Assembly: GCA_902525735.1 (NCBI GenBank)
Contig: CABZIF010000008.1
Location: 1-46,188 of the forward strand
DNA from: an uncultured SAR86 cluster bacterium
Lineage (GTDB): Bacteria > Pseudomonadota > Gammaproteobacteria > Magnimaribacterales > AG-339-G14
Reading direction: 5' to 3'
Length of the DNA stretch: 46,188 nucleotides
Every line of letters starts with the position of its first letter. Position 1 is the first letter of the stretch. The position numbers were made by a program, and so were the translations under genes. Shown piece by piece: positions 25,951 to 38,690 of the stretch. The notes under the pieces are model-generated. The model saw nothing but the letters and a program-made list of their open reading frames with translations, searched no databases and had not been told where the DNA came from.

Positions 25951-26799
25951 TTACTCTCCATGCTTGGCGATGAGCTCTGAAGTGTCAGGTTTAAAGCCAG
26001 TCCAAAGGAAAAAAGATTCAGCAGCTTGTTCCACTAGCATGCCCCAGCCATCTATTACTGTGGGTACTTTAGCTCTATCAGCTAAATCCATAAAAGGGGT
26101 AAAAGCCTGAGAGTAGTATAAATCAAGGGCTAGAGAGGTATTTCTAAAAACATATTCGTCTAAATTTAAATTTTGGTTCGGATTTGTCGAGACTGAAGTA
26201 GCATTGATTACTACATCAAATTCAAAATCTTTCAACGCTTCGAAGCTTAAACTAGACGCTATAAGATTAGAACTTTTGCTTGTCTGCAAGGCTTTAGAGC
26301 TAAATTCTTTGGCAATTCTCTCTGCTTTTTCTGCTGTCCTGTTGGCTATAACAATGGACTTAGGTTGTTCCTCTAAAAGAGATGGCAAAATCCCTCGAGA
26401 TGCTCCTCCAGCACCTATTACCAAAATAGACTTTTCTTTGATGCTTTGATTTTTATTTGCAGTTAAATCTTTTACCAGACCGACCCCATCAGTACAATCA
26501 CCTAAAATTTTGCCTTTGCTGTTGTAGAGCACATTAATAGCCTTTGTTATTCCTGCTCTATCCGAGATTTCGTCTGCTAAAACAAAACAATCTTCTTTGA
26601 AAGGAAGAGTGACACTCAAACCTTTACCTCCATCAAGAAAAAATGAATGAACCCAATCGTCTAAATTGGTTTTACTCAATTCTACTTTGCTAAATTCAAT
26701 ATCTATACCAGCTTGATTAGCAAAATCTTCATGAATCTCAGGTGAGCGACTATGAGATATTGGCGAACCTATTACTGCTAGTTTTATTTTCTTAACCAT
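25951..26799 (-). CDS. aroE: Shikimate dehydrogenase
   Basis: NADPH-dependent reduction of 3-dehydroshikimate to shikimate in aromatic amino acid synthesis. 282 residues. The substrate site IGSPISHSRSPEIHE and LSVTLPFKE (catalytic Lys) lie in the N-terminal domain; the nucleotide loop GAGGASRG and the NADP phosphate-binding NRT follow, then VINATS and DGWGMLVEQAAESF at the end. The start overlaps tsaC by 16 bp. The tsaC-aroE pairing is common in gammaproteobacteria. Confidence 0.95.
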   Translation of the reverse strand: MVKKIKLAVIGSPISHSRSPEIHEDFANQAGIDIEFSKVELSKTNLDDWVHSFFLDGGKGLSVTLPFKEDCFVLADEISDRAGITKAINVLYNSKGKILGDCTDGVGLVKDLTANKNQSIKEKSILVIGAGGASRGILPSLLEEQPKSIVIANRTAEKAERIAKEFSSKALQTSKSSNLIASSLSFEALKDFEFDVVINATSVSTNPNQNLNLDEYVFRNTSLALDLYYSQAFTPFMDLADRAKVPTVIDGWGMLVEQAAESFFLWTGFKPDTSELIAKHGE

Positions 26800-27320
26800 T
26801 CTCTACTTTCTAAATCTTGTACTGGCGTAGGCCTTTTTAAACTCCCTAATTTTCCCTCTATAATTAGAACCTTGTCTTTGAAGAAAGTTCTTATTTCATT
26901 TGAATCTTTTGCAGGCTCATTTCCACTTAGATTCGCTGAAGTAGAACATATTGGCATTCCGAGAGTTTCTGTTAGTTTTACAACTGTTTTATGGCTGCTT
27001 AATCTCAATGCAATTAATCCTGTTGGGCCCAAAAGCCATTTTGGAGTCCTTGACGAAGATGATACTAGCCATGTATGAGGACCTGGCCATTTTGAATACA
27101 TTCTCTTCTTAAGATTTTCGTCTAGATGTTCCGTAAATGGCGTCAATTGCTCCACAGAACCGCCTAAGACAATAATTCCTTTATTTTTAGGCCTTTTCTT
27201 TAGAAGAATTAGTTTATTTACTGCCTTTTCTGAAAAAGGATTGCACCCAATGCCCCAAACTCCTTCGGTTGGATAAGCAAAAATCTGGTCTTGGAGGAAT
27301 AAATTCTTTAAATCAGGCAT
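26784..27320 (-). CDS. tsaC: Threonylcarbamoyl-AMP synthase (YrdC/TsaC)
   Basis: Makes threonylcarbamoyl-adenylate for the t6A37 modification of ANN-decoding tRNAs. 178 residues of a single YrdC domain, near the length of E. coli TsaC. Motifs: AYPTEGVWGIGCNPF, a basic KKRPKNKGIIVL, WPGPHTWLV, ALRLSSH and PICSTSANLSG. No Sua5 C-terminal domain. Its ATG overlaps the purE stop by one base (TAATG). Confidence 0.94.
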   Translation of the reverse strand: MPDLKNLFLQDQIFAYPTEGVWGIGCNPFSEKAVNKLILLKKRPKNKGIIVLGGSVEQLTPFTEHLDENLKKRMYSKWPGPHTWLVSSSSRTPKWLLGPTGLIALRLSSHKTVVKLTETLGMPICSTSANLSGNEPAKDSNEIRTFFKDKVLIIEGKLGSLKRPTPVQDLESREWLRK

Positions 27321-27808
27321 TAGCTGGCCTGAAGTTCGTCATTTTCCTTCTTCAATTGTTGTTTTTGTTGGATTCTTGCCTCTTTAATATCATTTTCAAG
27401 CTTTTCATCACTAATTGCCAGCATTTGAACAGCCAGATACCCTGCATTTATTGCTCCAGCTTTTCCTATAGCCACTGTCGCAACTGGAACTCCTTTTGGC
27501 ATTTGAACTGTAGACAACAAAGCATCGAAGCCATTAAGTGGACCTCCATCACCAGGCACACCAATGACCGGTACCGAAGTGTGTGCTGCAATATTTCCAG
27601 CCAAGTGAGCCGCCATGCCAGCTATCCCAATAAAAACTTTTGTACCCGATAAAAGTTCAGTTTGGATATGTTCTTGAAGTACTTCCGGCATTCTGTGGGC
27701 ACTTAAAACGTTGATAGAATTTTCAACCCCAAAACTATCTAGAACTTCTGCCGAGGCTTTAGCCAAATCAAGATCTGTTTTAGATCCTATTACTATTGAA
27801 ACTTTCAA
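27320..27808 (-). CDS. purE: N5-carboxyaminoimidazole ribonucleotide mutase (class I PurE)
   Basis: Rearranges N5-CAIR to CAIR in purine synthesis. 162 residues from a TTG with GGAG five bases upstream. The class I hallmarks are present: IGSKTDLDL, SAHRMPE, GMAAHLAGN and LSTVQMPKGVPVATVAIG. The C-terminal tail is a charged helix. The usual partner purK is not next to it; class I PurE needs PurK, so purK should be elsewhere in the genome. Confidence 0.95.
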   Translation of the reverse strand: MKVSIVIGSKTDLDLAKASAEVLDSFGVENSINVLSAHRMPEVLQEHIQTELLSGTKVFIGIAGMAAHLAGNIAAHTSVPVIGVPGDGGPLNGFDALLSTVQMPKGVPVATVAIGKAGAINAGYLAVQMLAISDEKLENDIKEARIQQKQQLKKENDELQAS

Positions 27809-27845
27809 AAGTTACTCCATTAAATATTAAGTAAAATTTATAACC

Positions 27846-27851
27846 TATAAT
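27846..27851 (+). promoter_or_regulatory. Probable -10 element for def-fmt
   Basis: A perfect TATAAT 25 bp ahead of the def start codon, in the 67-bp gap between divergent purE and def. No convincing -35 box is seen at the proper distance. Confidence 0.35.
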
Positions 27852-27875
27852 AAATGTTTATCGTAATTAAATAAA

Positions 27876-28385
27876 ATGGCATTAAGAAATATATTAGTTT
27901 TTCCAGATCCAAGATTGAGGGAAGTTGCAAAAGAAATAAAAGTTTTTGATGAAAAGCTAAAAACACTTTCAGAAGATCTTTTAGAGACTATGTATGAGTT
28001 TAATGGAATTGGATTGGCAGCAACCCAGATTGGGGTATCTAAAAGAATTCTAGTTTTAGATATAAGTGAAGAAAAAAATGAACCGCAAGTTTTTGTCAAT
28101 CCAAAAATTAAAATTTTAGAAGGCGAAGAAACAGCAGGATATCAAGAAGGCTGTCTTTCCGTACCGAGTTTTTATGAAGAAGTAATTCGTCCAGTCAATG
28201 TTGAAATTACTTTTAATGATTTGGAAGGCAATGAAAAGAAAATAAAACCAACGGGATTATTGAGTGTAGTTGTTCAACATGAAACTGATCACTTGGATGG
28301 AAAACTTATGGTTGATTATATTTCGTCGACGAAAAGAGAAAGGATAAGGTCTAAGTTATTGAAATTAAAAAAACAAAAAAAATGA
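27876..28385 (+). CDS. def: Peptide deformylase
   Basis: Removes the N-formyl group from new proteins. 169 residues with all three motifs: GIGLAATQ (44-51), EGCLSVP (metal ligand Cys93) and QHETDHLDG (His135, Glu136, His139). It overlaps fmt by 4 bp, the classic def-fmt operon. No good ribosome site is seen before the ATG. Confidence 0.97.
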   Translation: MALRNILVFPDPRLREVAKEIKVFDEKLKTLSEDLLETMYEFNGIGLAATQIGVSKRILVLDISEEKNEPQVFVNPKIKILEGEETAGYQEGCLSVPSFYEEVIRPVNVEITFNDLEGNEKKIKPTGLLSVVVQHETDHLDGKLMVDYISSTKRERIRSKLLKLKKQKK

Positions 28386-29314
28386 AAATTGTTTATGCTG
28401 CAACGCCTGAAATTTCAATTTCTTGTTTAGAAAAATTGTTATATTCGTCTCATGAATTAAGCTTGATTTTAACAATGCCTGATAGGCCGTCTGGAAGAGG
28501 AAAAAAATTAATCCCTGGGCCGATAAAAAAATTTTGTATAGAAAATAATTTGCCTTTTATACAGCCTGAAAACTTAAATAATTCTGAGCTTGAAAATAAA
28601 CTTAAAGAGATTTCTCCAGACTTATTAATTGTATTTGCTTATGGAAAAATCATTCCTAAAAAGATATTTGAATTGCCAACTCACGGCTCTATAAATATCC
28701 ACACTTCCCTTCTTCCAAGTTATCGAGGCGCTGCTCCTATACAAAGAGCAATAATAAATGGAGAAAAATCATCTGGGATTACTTTCATGAAATTATCTGA
28801 AGGTTTAGACGAAGGGCCAATTTTAGAATACTTTAAAATGGCTATAGAAGATGATGATACTGCAGGTACTTTGGCAGCCAAAATGGCTAAAGTCTCTTCT
28901 AATAAAATTTTGCAAACTATTGATAATATTGAATTAAATAATTTTAAAATAACAGAACAGGATCATTCAAAAGCTTCTTATGCAGACAAACTATTAAAGA
29001 AGGAATCTTGCATAGAATGGAACAAGAAAGCTGTAGATATTAAAAATATGATAAATGGTTATAGCCCTAACCCATGTGCATATACAACATACAAAGAAGA
29101 AAGAATTAATATTTATAGGGCAAAACTTAATTCAATTAAAAGTGAAGGTGCCGGAAAAATAATGGAATTTTCAAAAAACAAACTCTTGATTGGTGCTGAA
29201 GATTTTTCGGTTGAATTATTAGAACTTTCTAGACCAGGCAAAAGGAAAATATCCATAGGTGATTTTTATAATGGCTCTAATGATTTTTTTAATCCTGGAA
29301 AATATATTACTTAA
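28382..29314 (+). CDS. fmt: Methionyl-tRNA formyltransferase
   Basis: Formylates initiator Met-tRNA. 310 residues: N-terminal formyltransferase domain with MPDRPSGRGKKL and the folate-site block INIHTSLLPSYRGAAPIQ, then a C-terminal tRNA-binding barrel (about 205-310) with NPCAYTT. Coupled to def through an ATGA overlap. In Pseudomonas and E. coli rsmB follows; here trkA follows after 48 bp. Confidence 0.96.
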   Translation: MKIVYAATPEISISCLEKLLYSSHELSLILTMPDRPSGRGKKLIPGPIKKFCIENNLPFIQPENLNNSELENKLKEISPDLLIVFAYGKIIPKKIFELPTHGSINIHTSLLPSYRGAAPIQRAIINGEKSSGITFMKLSEGLDEGPILEYFKMAIEDDDTAGTLAAKMAKVSSNKILQTIDNIELNNFKITEQDHSKASYADKLLKKESCIEWNKKAVDIKNMINGYSPNPCAYTTYKEERINIYRAKLNSIKSEGAGKIMEFSKNKLLIGAEDFSVELLELSRPGKRKISIGDFYNGSNDFFNPGKYIT

Positions 29315-29362
29315 AGTTCACAAATAATTAAGTAAGAGTATAATTTTTACAGGTAAAAAAAC

Positions 29363-30718
29363 TTGAATATTGTAATCCTTGGTGCAGGGCAAGTCGGATC
29401 AGAATTATCAGAAATTCTGGCAGAAGAACATAATGTAACCCTCATCGATATCAACGAAGAAAAACTACAGAAAATTTCTGATCACAACGATCTAAGAACA
29501 ATTTGTGGAAACTGTTGCTATCCAAAAACTTTAGAATCAGCCGATATAGCGTCAGCGGATCTTGCTGTTGCAATGACCCAATGGGACGAGGTCAATATGG
29601 TTGCCTGTCAAATGATCAAGCATATAAATAAAAAAACTAAGACAATGGCAAGAATTCGAGCTACTCAATATTTAGCTGGAAAGGGAAGAGAAATTTTTGA
29701 AGCAGGAGATTATTCCATTGATGTGATAATTAGTCCTGAAAATTTAATTACCAATTACATTACAAAATTGATAGAGCTTCCTGGTGCAATGCAAGTTTTG
29801 GATTTTGGAAATTCTATGGCTTCAATGGTGCAAGTTAAAGCATCAAAAGGAGCTCCGATAACTGGTCATAAAATTTCAGAATTAAAAGATCATATTCCTA
29901 GTGCCGACACTAGAGTTGCAGCTATTTATAGAAGCAACGAATTAATTATTCCTACCGGCGACGATTTCATTGAAGAAAAAGATGAAGTATTTTTTATTAC
30001 GGCGAGATCTAATTTAAGAAAAGTTATGTCAGAGATAAGAGAAGAAGGCGCCCGATATAAAAATATAATGATAGCCGGTGGTGGAAGAATTGGCAGAAGA
30101 ATTGCTAAAGCCTTAGAGAAAAATTTCAGGGTCAAAATTGTAGAAACAGACAAAGAGAGATGCGTTTATTTATCAGAAAAACTTTCAAATAGTTTAGTTT
30201 TGCACGGTGATACTTCTGACTCAGAATTATTAGATGAGGAGGGAATAGATCAAATAGACGTTTTTTGCGCGGTAACAAATAATGACGAAGCAAACGTTAT
30301 GTCTTCATTATTAGCAAAAAGGCAAGGCGCAAAAAATGTATTAACTTTGGTTAATAAGAGCAACTATATTGAACTCATCAAAGATGAAGATTTAGAAGTT
30401 TCTATTGCCCCAACACTCATTACAATCGGAGTTGTGTTACAAAATGTTGTTAGCTCTAGACTCGCCAATGCTTATTCATTTAAGGGTGGAAAAGCTGAAG
30501 CTCTAGAAGTAATAGTAGATTTAGAGAAGAACAAAGGGCTTATAGGGAAGGGAATAGACGAAATTAAGGTCCCTGAAGGCTGCATGATAGGTGCTCTTTT
30601 GAGGGACAAAGAGGTGAAAATAGCGCATCACGACGTTAAAATAGCTGAAAACGACCATTTAGTGATATTTTTAGCTGATAAAAGCAATTTTCAAAAATTA
30701 GAAAGCTCTTTAGCTTAA
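29363..30718 (+). CDS. trkA: Trk potassium uptake regulatory subunit TrkA
   Basis: NAD-binding cytoplasmic ring that gates the Trk K+ transporter. 451 residues in two RCK repeats, each with a Rossmann motif (ILGAGQVGSEL at about 5-15 and IAGGGRIGRRIA at about 234) and an RCK-C domain. The start is a TTG with a modest AGGT upstream. The membrane partner trkH follows after 24 bp, so they form one unit. Confidence 0.95.
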   Translation: MNIVILGAGQVGSELSEILAEEHNVTLIDINEEKLQKISDHNDLRTICGNCCYPKTLESADIASADLAVAMTQWDEVNMVACQMIKHINKKTKTMARIRATQYLAGKGREIFEAGDYSIDVIISPENLITNYITKLIELPGAMQVLDFGNSMASMVQVKASKGAPITGHKISELKDHIPSADTRVAAIYRSNELIIPTGDDFIEEKDEVFFITARSNLRKVMSEIREEGARYKNIMIAGGGRIGRRIAKALEKNFRVKIVETDKERCVYLSEKLSNSLVLHGDTSDSELLDEEGIDQIDVFCAVTNNDEANVMSSLLAKRQGAKNVLTLVNKSNYIELIKDEDLEVSIAPTLITIGVVLQNVVSSRLANAYSFKGGKAEALEVIVDLEKNKGLIGKGIDEIKVPEGCMIGALLRDKEVKIAHHDVKIAENDHLVIFLADKSNFQKLESSLA

Positions 30719-30742
30719 TTTATTGAATTTTAACAGAAAATA

Positions 30743-32194
30743 ATGAAATATAGACTAATTTCACAGATTTTAGGCATCGGTCTAATTATTTTTTCTTTTT
30801 TTCAGCTCTTGCCAATTGTAATTGCCTTGATTTACCAAGAAGAGTCTATTATCTCTTTTGCAAATTCATTCTTAATTACATTTGTATCAGGATTATTTCT
30901 GGTAGCTGTTAACTTTAATAAAGAATATGAGGATTTAAAAATCAGAGATGGGTTTTTATTAACCGTTTTGCTTTGGTTTACATACTCTATTTTTGCAAGT
31001 TTGCCGTTTTTTTTAGGAAATAGTAGCAATGTAACAATAGTGAATGCTTACTTTGAAGCAGTATCAGGCCTTACAACTACTGGGGCGTCTATTTTCTCTG
31101 ATTTAGATACTCAACTTAAATCCATATTATTTTACAGAGCCATGCTGCAATGGCTTGGTGGTTTAGGAATAATAGTATTGGCCCTTGCTCTCTTTCCACT
31201 GCTTGGTATAGGTGGAATGCAACTTTATAGAGGTGAAACGCAAGGATCTGTTTCTGGCACTAAATTAAGGCCAAAAATGGCAGAGACAGGCAAGTCTCTT
31301 TGGCAAGTATACTTGCTGCTCACTTTTACTTGTTTTTTTTGCTATTTTTTCTCTGGAATGGGTCTCTTTGACGCAATTACTCATTCCTTTACAACAGTTG
31401 CAATAGGTGGATTCTCAAATTATGACGAGAGCTTTGCCTATTTCGATAATAATTTTCTATATTTATTTGGCTCAATTTTCATGTTTTTATCTGCCCTAAG
31501 CTTTTCCCTTCATTTTGTAGCATTAAGAAAAAGAGAGCTAAAAGGTTACTTTCTTGATCCTGAACTTAAATTTTTTTCAAACATAGCTCTTTTATCTTTT
31601 CTATTCGTATTTGTCTCGATGATTATTTTTACTGAAAGTAATGATTTGTCCTTACTTATGAAATCACTTTTTCAAACATTATCGTTTTTAACTACAACTG
31701 GATTTACATCGGGAGATCATAGCTCTATGCCTTCTTATCTGCCCTATTTTTTAATTGGCCTCGCTGGAATGGGTGCTTGCGCTGGATCTACAGGAGGAGG
31801 AATAAAAGCGATAAGAATTTTAATTTTTTTTAAGCAAGGTATTAAAGAATTAAAAAAACTTGTCCACCCTAATTCAGTCCTTCCGCTTAAAGTAGGAAAT
31901 AAGATAATTAACCAGGAAATTAAAGATTCCGTTTGGGGATTTATAGCAGTTTATGTAATTACCTTAATAATCGGGACAATACTTTTATTAGGCTCAGGAT
32001 TAAATTTTGAAACAGCATTCTCAGCTATATTTTCATGTATTAATAATTTGGGTCCGGCACTTGGCGATGCTACTTTTAATTACGATTCTTTAAACGAAAT
32101 AAGTAAACTATTTTTGTCATTTGCAATGATCTTAGGTAGGCTAGAGATTTATACGCTGTTAGTGTTATTTACAAGCTTCTTTTGGAGGACATAG
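30743..32194 (+). CDS. trkH: Trk potassium transporter membrane subunit TrkH
   Basis: 483 residues, an SKT-family K+ channel-like protein with four M1-P-M2 repeats. Selectivity-loop segments are seen as SGLTTTGAS, TVAIGGFSNYD, LTTTGFTSGD and a final NNLGPALGD. GACAGSTGGGIKAIRI is the loop that contacts TrkA in TrkH-type proteins. It allows K+ uptake together with TrkA. An 18-bp perfect palindrome overlaps its stop codon. Confidence 0.94.
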   Translation: MKYRLISQILGIGLIIFSFFQLLPIVIALIYQEESIISFANSFLITFVSGLFLVAVNFNKEYEDLKIRDGFLLTVLLWFTYSIFASLPFFLGNSSNVTIVNAYFEAVSGLTTTGASIFSDLDTQLKSILFYRAMLQWLGGLGIIVLALALFPLLGIGGMQLYRGETQGSVSGTKLRPKMAETGKSLWQVYLLLTFTCFFCYFFSGMGLFDAITHSFTTVAIGGFSNYDESFAYFDNNFLYLFGSIFMFLSALSFSLHFVALRKRELKGYFLDPELKFFSNIALLSFLFVFVSMIIFTESNDLSLLMKSLFQTLSFLTTTGFTSGDHSSMPSYLPYFLIGLAGMGACAGSTGGGIKAIRILIFFKQGIKELKKLVHPNSVLPLKVGNKIINQEIKDSVWGFIAVYVITLIIGTILLLGSGLNFETAFSAIFSCINNLGPALGDATFNYDSLNEISKLFLSFAMILGRLEIYTLLVLFTSFFWRT

Positions 32195-32208
32195 TAAGTA
32201 CTTACTAT
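32191..32208. repeat. 18-bp perfect palindrome at the trkH stop
   Basis: ATAGTAAGTACTTACTAT, arms of 9 bp with no spacer, overlapping the trkH TAG and lying 38 bp before the glycyl-tRNA synthetase start. It has no GC-rich stem and no T-run after it, so it is not a normal terminator; an operator is possible. Confidence 0.5.
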
Positions 32209-32245
32209 AGTTAAAAATCATATATAGATGAAATAGGAAATTAAA

Positions 32246-33594
32246 TTGACTGCTAAAACGATGGAAGAACTTGTAGCTCTTTGTAAAAGAAGAGGCTTTA
32301 TATTTCAGTCAAATGAAATCTACGGAGGTCTTCAAGGTTTGTATGATTTTGGACCTTTAGGTGTTGAATTAAAAAACAATATTAAGCAATCTTGGTGGGC
32401 TTCTATGGTTTATGACAGAGATGACATAGAGGGCTTAGATGCATCTATTTTGACCCACCCGGAAGTACTTAAATATTCTGGTCACGAAGATACTTTTACA
32501 GACCCTATGGTTGATTGCAAATCATGTGGGGAAAGATTTAGACCTGATCAAGTTCCTGATTACTGTAAAGAAGATGATTTAACTGAACCTAGACAATTTA
32601 ATTTAATGTTTAAAACCAATGTGGGTCCCATTGATGATGGCACCAGCTTTGGATATTTGAGACCTGAAACTGCGCAACAAATCTTTACTAATTTTAAAAA
32701 CGTTATTGATTCTACGTCTAGAACTTTGCCATTTGGAATTGCACAAATTGGAAAGGCCTTTAGAAACGAAATAACCCCCAGAAACTTTATTTTTAGAGTA
32801 AGAGAATTTGAACAGATGGAATTAGAATATTTTGTTAATCCTGGCAACGATGAAGAATGGCATGACAAATGGGTGGAATTAAGGCTTGCTTGGTGGGAGG
32901 CTCAAGGAGTTCCCAAAGAAAAAATAAAGCTTTTGGATGTAGAAGGAGAAGAGTTGGCTCATTATTCAAAAAAGACAGTTGATTTGATGTATGAATTTCC
33001 GCATGGCTTGGAAGAATTAGAGGGAATTGCTAATCGAACTGATTTTGATCTTGGATCACATAGCAAAAACCAAGAAGATTTAGGAATTAAAGCAAAAGTA
33101 ACAAAAAATAACTCTTCTAATGCAAAACTAGCCATTCAAGAGCTAGATACCAACAAGTGGGTAGTTCCGTTTGTAATTGAACCTTCTGCAGGAGTAGAAA
33201 GGGCGTTTTTGGCTATTTTAAACGAAGCTTACAAAGTAGAAGAACTTAATGATGGTAAAACTAGGATTTTATTGTCTTTAAAGCCTCATTTAGCGCCAAT
33301 AAAAGCTGCTGTTATACCGCTTAAGAAAAATAACAAAGATTTGGTAGATTTGGCCTATAAACTTAAAAATCAGTTACAGAGCATGAAATTGGGTAGAGTT
33401 GTAGTCGAAAATACAGGAAATATTGGCAAAAGTTACAGAAAACATGACGAAATTGGAACTCCTGTCTGTATTACAGTAGATTTTGACAGCTTGGAAAAAA
33501 ACAAAGTTACTTTGAGAGACCGTGACGATATGAGTCAGGAAACTCTGGATATAGAGGAGATTTCTTCTTTTTTTCAGCAAAAGATCTCTAGTTA

Positions 33595-33595
<1 letters not shown>
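32246..33595 (+). CDS. glyS: Glycyl-tRNA synthetase, single-chain (alpha2) type
   Basis: Charges tRNA-Gly. 449 residues in one chain with class II motifs and the features of the dimeric GlyRS of Gram-positives, Thermus, archaea and eukaryotes: [42 protein letters not shown], a CKSC knuckle (C91, C94), [36 protein letters not shown], and a C-terminal anticodon-binding domain with [12 protein letters not shown]. It is unrelated in sequence to the alpha2-beta2 GlyQ/GlyS of most gammaproteobacteria, yet it lies next to gmhB and gyrB where glyQ-glyS normally is. TTG start with AGGA 7 bases upstream; the stop overlaps gmhB in TAATG. Confidence 0.96.
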
Positions 33596-36551
<2,956 letters not shown>

Positions 36552-36557
36552 TCAATA

Positions 36558-37583
36558 TTATAAATCAATAACAGAATTTAATTTAATATTTTCAGGTTTT
36601 TTTATAGAAGAAATAATTTTTTGCCCTTTAACTTTTTCTAGAGAATTAAAGGCTAAATATAAATTTTCTTCATCAAACTCTGCCGTTGCATCGTCGATTA
36701 GATAAAAAACTCGTTTATCGGTATGATTCGCAGTGTACTCTCCAAAGCTTAGAAAAATCAATAAAATCAATAGCTTTTGCTCTCCTCTAGAAAGAACATT
36801 CCCTGCTTTATCTTTTAAAATATTTACCTCTAAGTCAAATCTTTGGGGTCCGAACTTTGTATATCCTCTTTTCATGTCCTCTTGAAAGTTTCTTCTTAGT
36901 ACTTCTATTAGTTCGACCTTCTCCCAGCCTTTATAAAAATTTAAAGACATTTGATTCATGATTTCTTTCCACTTTTTATTTAGAGGTAAATTTTCAAAAA
37001 ACTGAGGAATATTTTTAATTACTTTATTCAATATTTCTTCTCTATCTTTAGTAATTTTTTCTGCGTGTTCCACTAATAATTTTGTCCAGATGTTAATTTC
37101 TTCTTCATTGTTTTTTTTAAGTGCCATATTTCGAGTAAAAAGAGTTTTTTTGAATTTTTTAAGATTATCTGCGTAATCATGTTTCACGTGAAACATAAAA
37201 TAATCTAAAAATTTTCTTCTTATTTCCTTATCAGATTCGAGAAAAGCTAAACTAAAGTTATTTATTAAAATTGGAAAATTTTTAAATTTATAGTCTTCAG
37301 TTTTATATCCGTTGTTGGTTGCTAAGATCCTTCTTTTTTTTTCAAAAACTAACAAATCTCCATCTAACTTGGCGTTAAGTATAAAATTTTCTTCTTCATG
37401 ATTTATTAGACTATTTATAGATGAAGTTCGAAAAGATCTAGATTTCAATAAAACGTGAATTGCTTCTAAAACGGAAGTCTTTCCAGAACCGTTTCTACCT
37501 GTGATGAGAGTTGTTTCCTGAAGATTAAAAACTATGTCAGAAAAAGGCCTAAAATTAATTAAGTGGATTCTTGAAAGATACAT
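36558..37583 (-). CDS. recF: DNA replication/repair ATPase RecF
   Basis: SMC-like ATPase that helps load RecA at gaps. 341 residues: Walker A GRNGSGKTS near residue 34, ABC signature in VLSRGEQKLLILL, Walker B in FYLIDDATAEFDEEN. It starts 3 bp after dnaN and is read in the same operon. More Lys- and Asn-rich than its neighbours but otherwise normal. Confidence 0.95.
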   Translation of the reverse strand: MYLSRIHLINFRPFSDIVFNLQETTLITGRNGSGKTSVLEAIHVLLKSRSFRTSSINSLINHEEENFILNAKLDGDLLVFEKKRRILATNNGYKTEDYKFKNFPILINNFSLAFLESDKEIRRKFLDYFMFHVKHDYADNLKKFKKTLFTRNMALKKNNEEEINIWTKLLVEHAEKITKDREEILNKVIKNIPQFFENLPLNKKWKEIMNQMSLNFYKGWEKVELIEVLRRNFQEDMKRGYTKFGPQRFDLEVNILKDKAGNVLSRGEQKLLILLIFLSFGEYTANHTDKRVFYLIDDATAEFDEENLYLAFNSLEKVKGQKIISSIKKPENIKLNSVIDL

Positions 37584-37586
37584 TTA

Positions 37587-38687
37587 TCATAATCTCATTG
37601 GCATGATTACATGTATCAAGCTTTCATCATCTATATTTTTGACTAAACAAGAGTTTTCAGAACCAAAAAAAACAAACTCTACGTCATTATTTGAAATAAC
37701 GGATAAAGATTCTTGTAAGTAGGATATATTAAAACCAATTTCAAACGAATCTCCAGCATAGTCAACTGGTACCTCCTCTTCTGCGCTCTCTTTGCTCGGA
37801 TTATTAGCACAAATTTTTAAATTATCTTGATCTAGAATAAATTTTACCCCTCTGTACTTTTCATTTGATAAAACTGCGGCTCTATTCAAAGCCGTTTGAA
37901 CTGAGGATTTATTAGCTTTAAGTTTCTGCTCGGTGCCTTGAGGAAAAACTTTTTCGTAGTCAGGATAAGAGCCTTCAATCAATTTTGAAATAAAAGTAAA
38001 TTTATCTGCATGAACTCTTAATTGATTGGAGTTAAAGGATATATTTACATTATCAGGATAAAGATTTAGCAATTTTTGAAGCTCTATTGCCGATTTCCTA
38101 GGAATTATTATTTTTCCGTCAGTAAAGTCTGTTTTTATTTTGCAGGAAGCCCAAGCTAATCTGTGCCCATCCGTTGCAACGACATTTATTTGAGCAGGAG
38201 ATACTTCTAATAAGATTCCATTCAAATAATATCTAACATCTTGAGATGCCATTGCAAAAGATGTTTTTTCTATTAACTCTGCCAGTTCTTTTCCAGGCAG
38301 GGCTACTTCCCTCTCAAATTCACTTATTTCAGTGACTGGAAAGTCTCCAACAGGAAGAGTCGAGAAGTCTGCTTGGAATTTAAGCGCACTAATCTCCAGT
38401 TGACTCTCTAAAAGCTCAAAAGTTAAAACTGTATCCTCAGGCACAGATCTTACTAAATCTGCAAGTTTCCTTGCTGAGACCGTAGTTTCACCTTTACTAT
38501 CTAATTCTATCTTTGGAATTTTAAAAGTAAGCTCTATCTCTAGATCTGTGGCTCTCAAAGTAAGTCCTTCCTTTTCGGCTTTTAAAAGAATGTTAGATAG
38601 TACTGGAATAGATTGTCTTTTTTCAGCTACTGAGGCTACAAGACTCAATGCTTCTGATATTTCCTTTTTTTCTAAAGTGAATTTCAT
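37587..38687 (-). CDS. dnaN: DNA polymerase III beta sliding clamp
   Basis: 366 residues, same length as E. coli DnaN, made of three clamp domains. Recognisable segments include ALSLVASVAEKRQSIPVLSNILL, ATDGHRLAWA and the C-terminal VIMPMRL that lines the peptide-binding pocket. It lies 3 bp after dnaA. Confidence 0.97.
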   Translation of the reverse strand: MKFTLEKKEISEALSLVASVAEKRQSIPVLSNILLKAEKEGLTLRATDLEIELTFKIPKIELDSKGETTVSARKLADLVRSVPEDTVLTFELLESQLEISALKFQADFSTLPVGDFPVTEISEFEREVALPGKELAELIEKTSFAMASQDVRYYLNGILLEVSPAQINVVATDGHRLAWASCKIKTDFTDGKIIIPRKSAIELQKLLNLYPDNVNISFNSNQLRVHADKFTFISKLIEGSYPDYEKVFPQGTEQKLKANKSSVQTALNRAAVLSNEKYRGVKFILDQDNLKICANNPSKESAEEEVPVDYAGDSFEIGFNISYLQESLSVISNNDVEFVFFGSENSCLVKNIDDESLIHVIMPMRL

Positions 38688-38690
38688 AAC

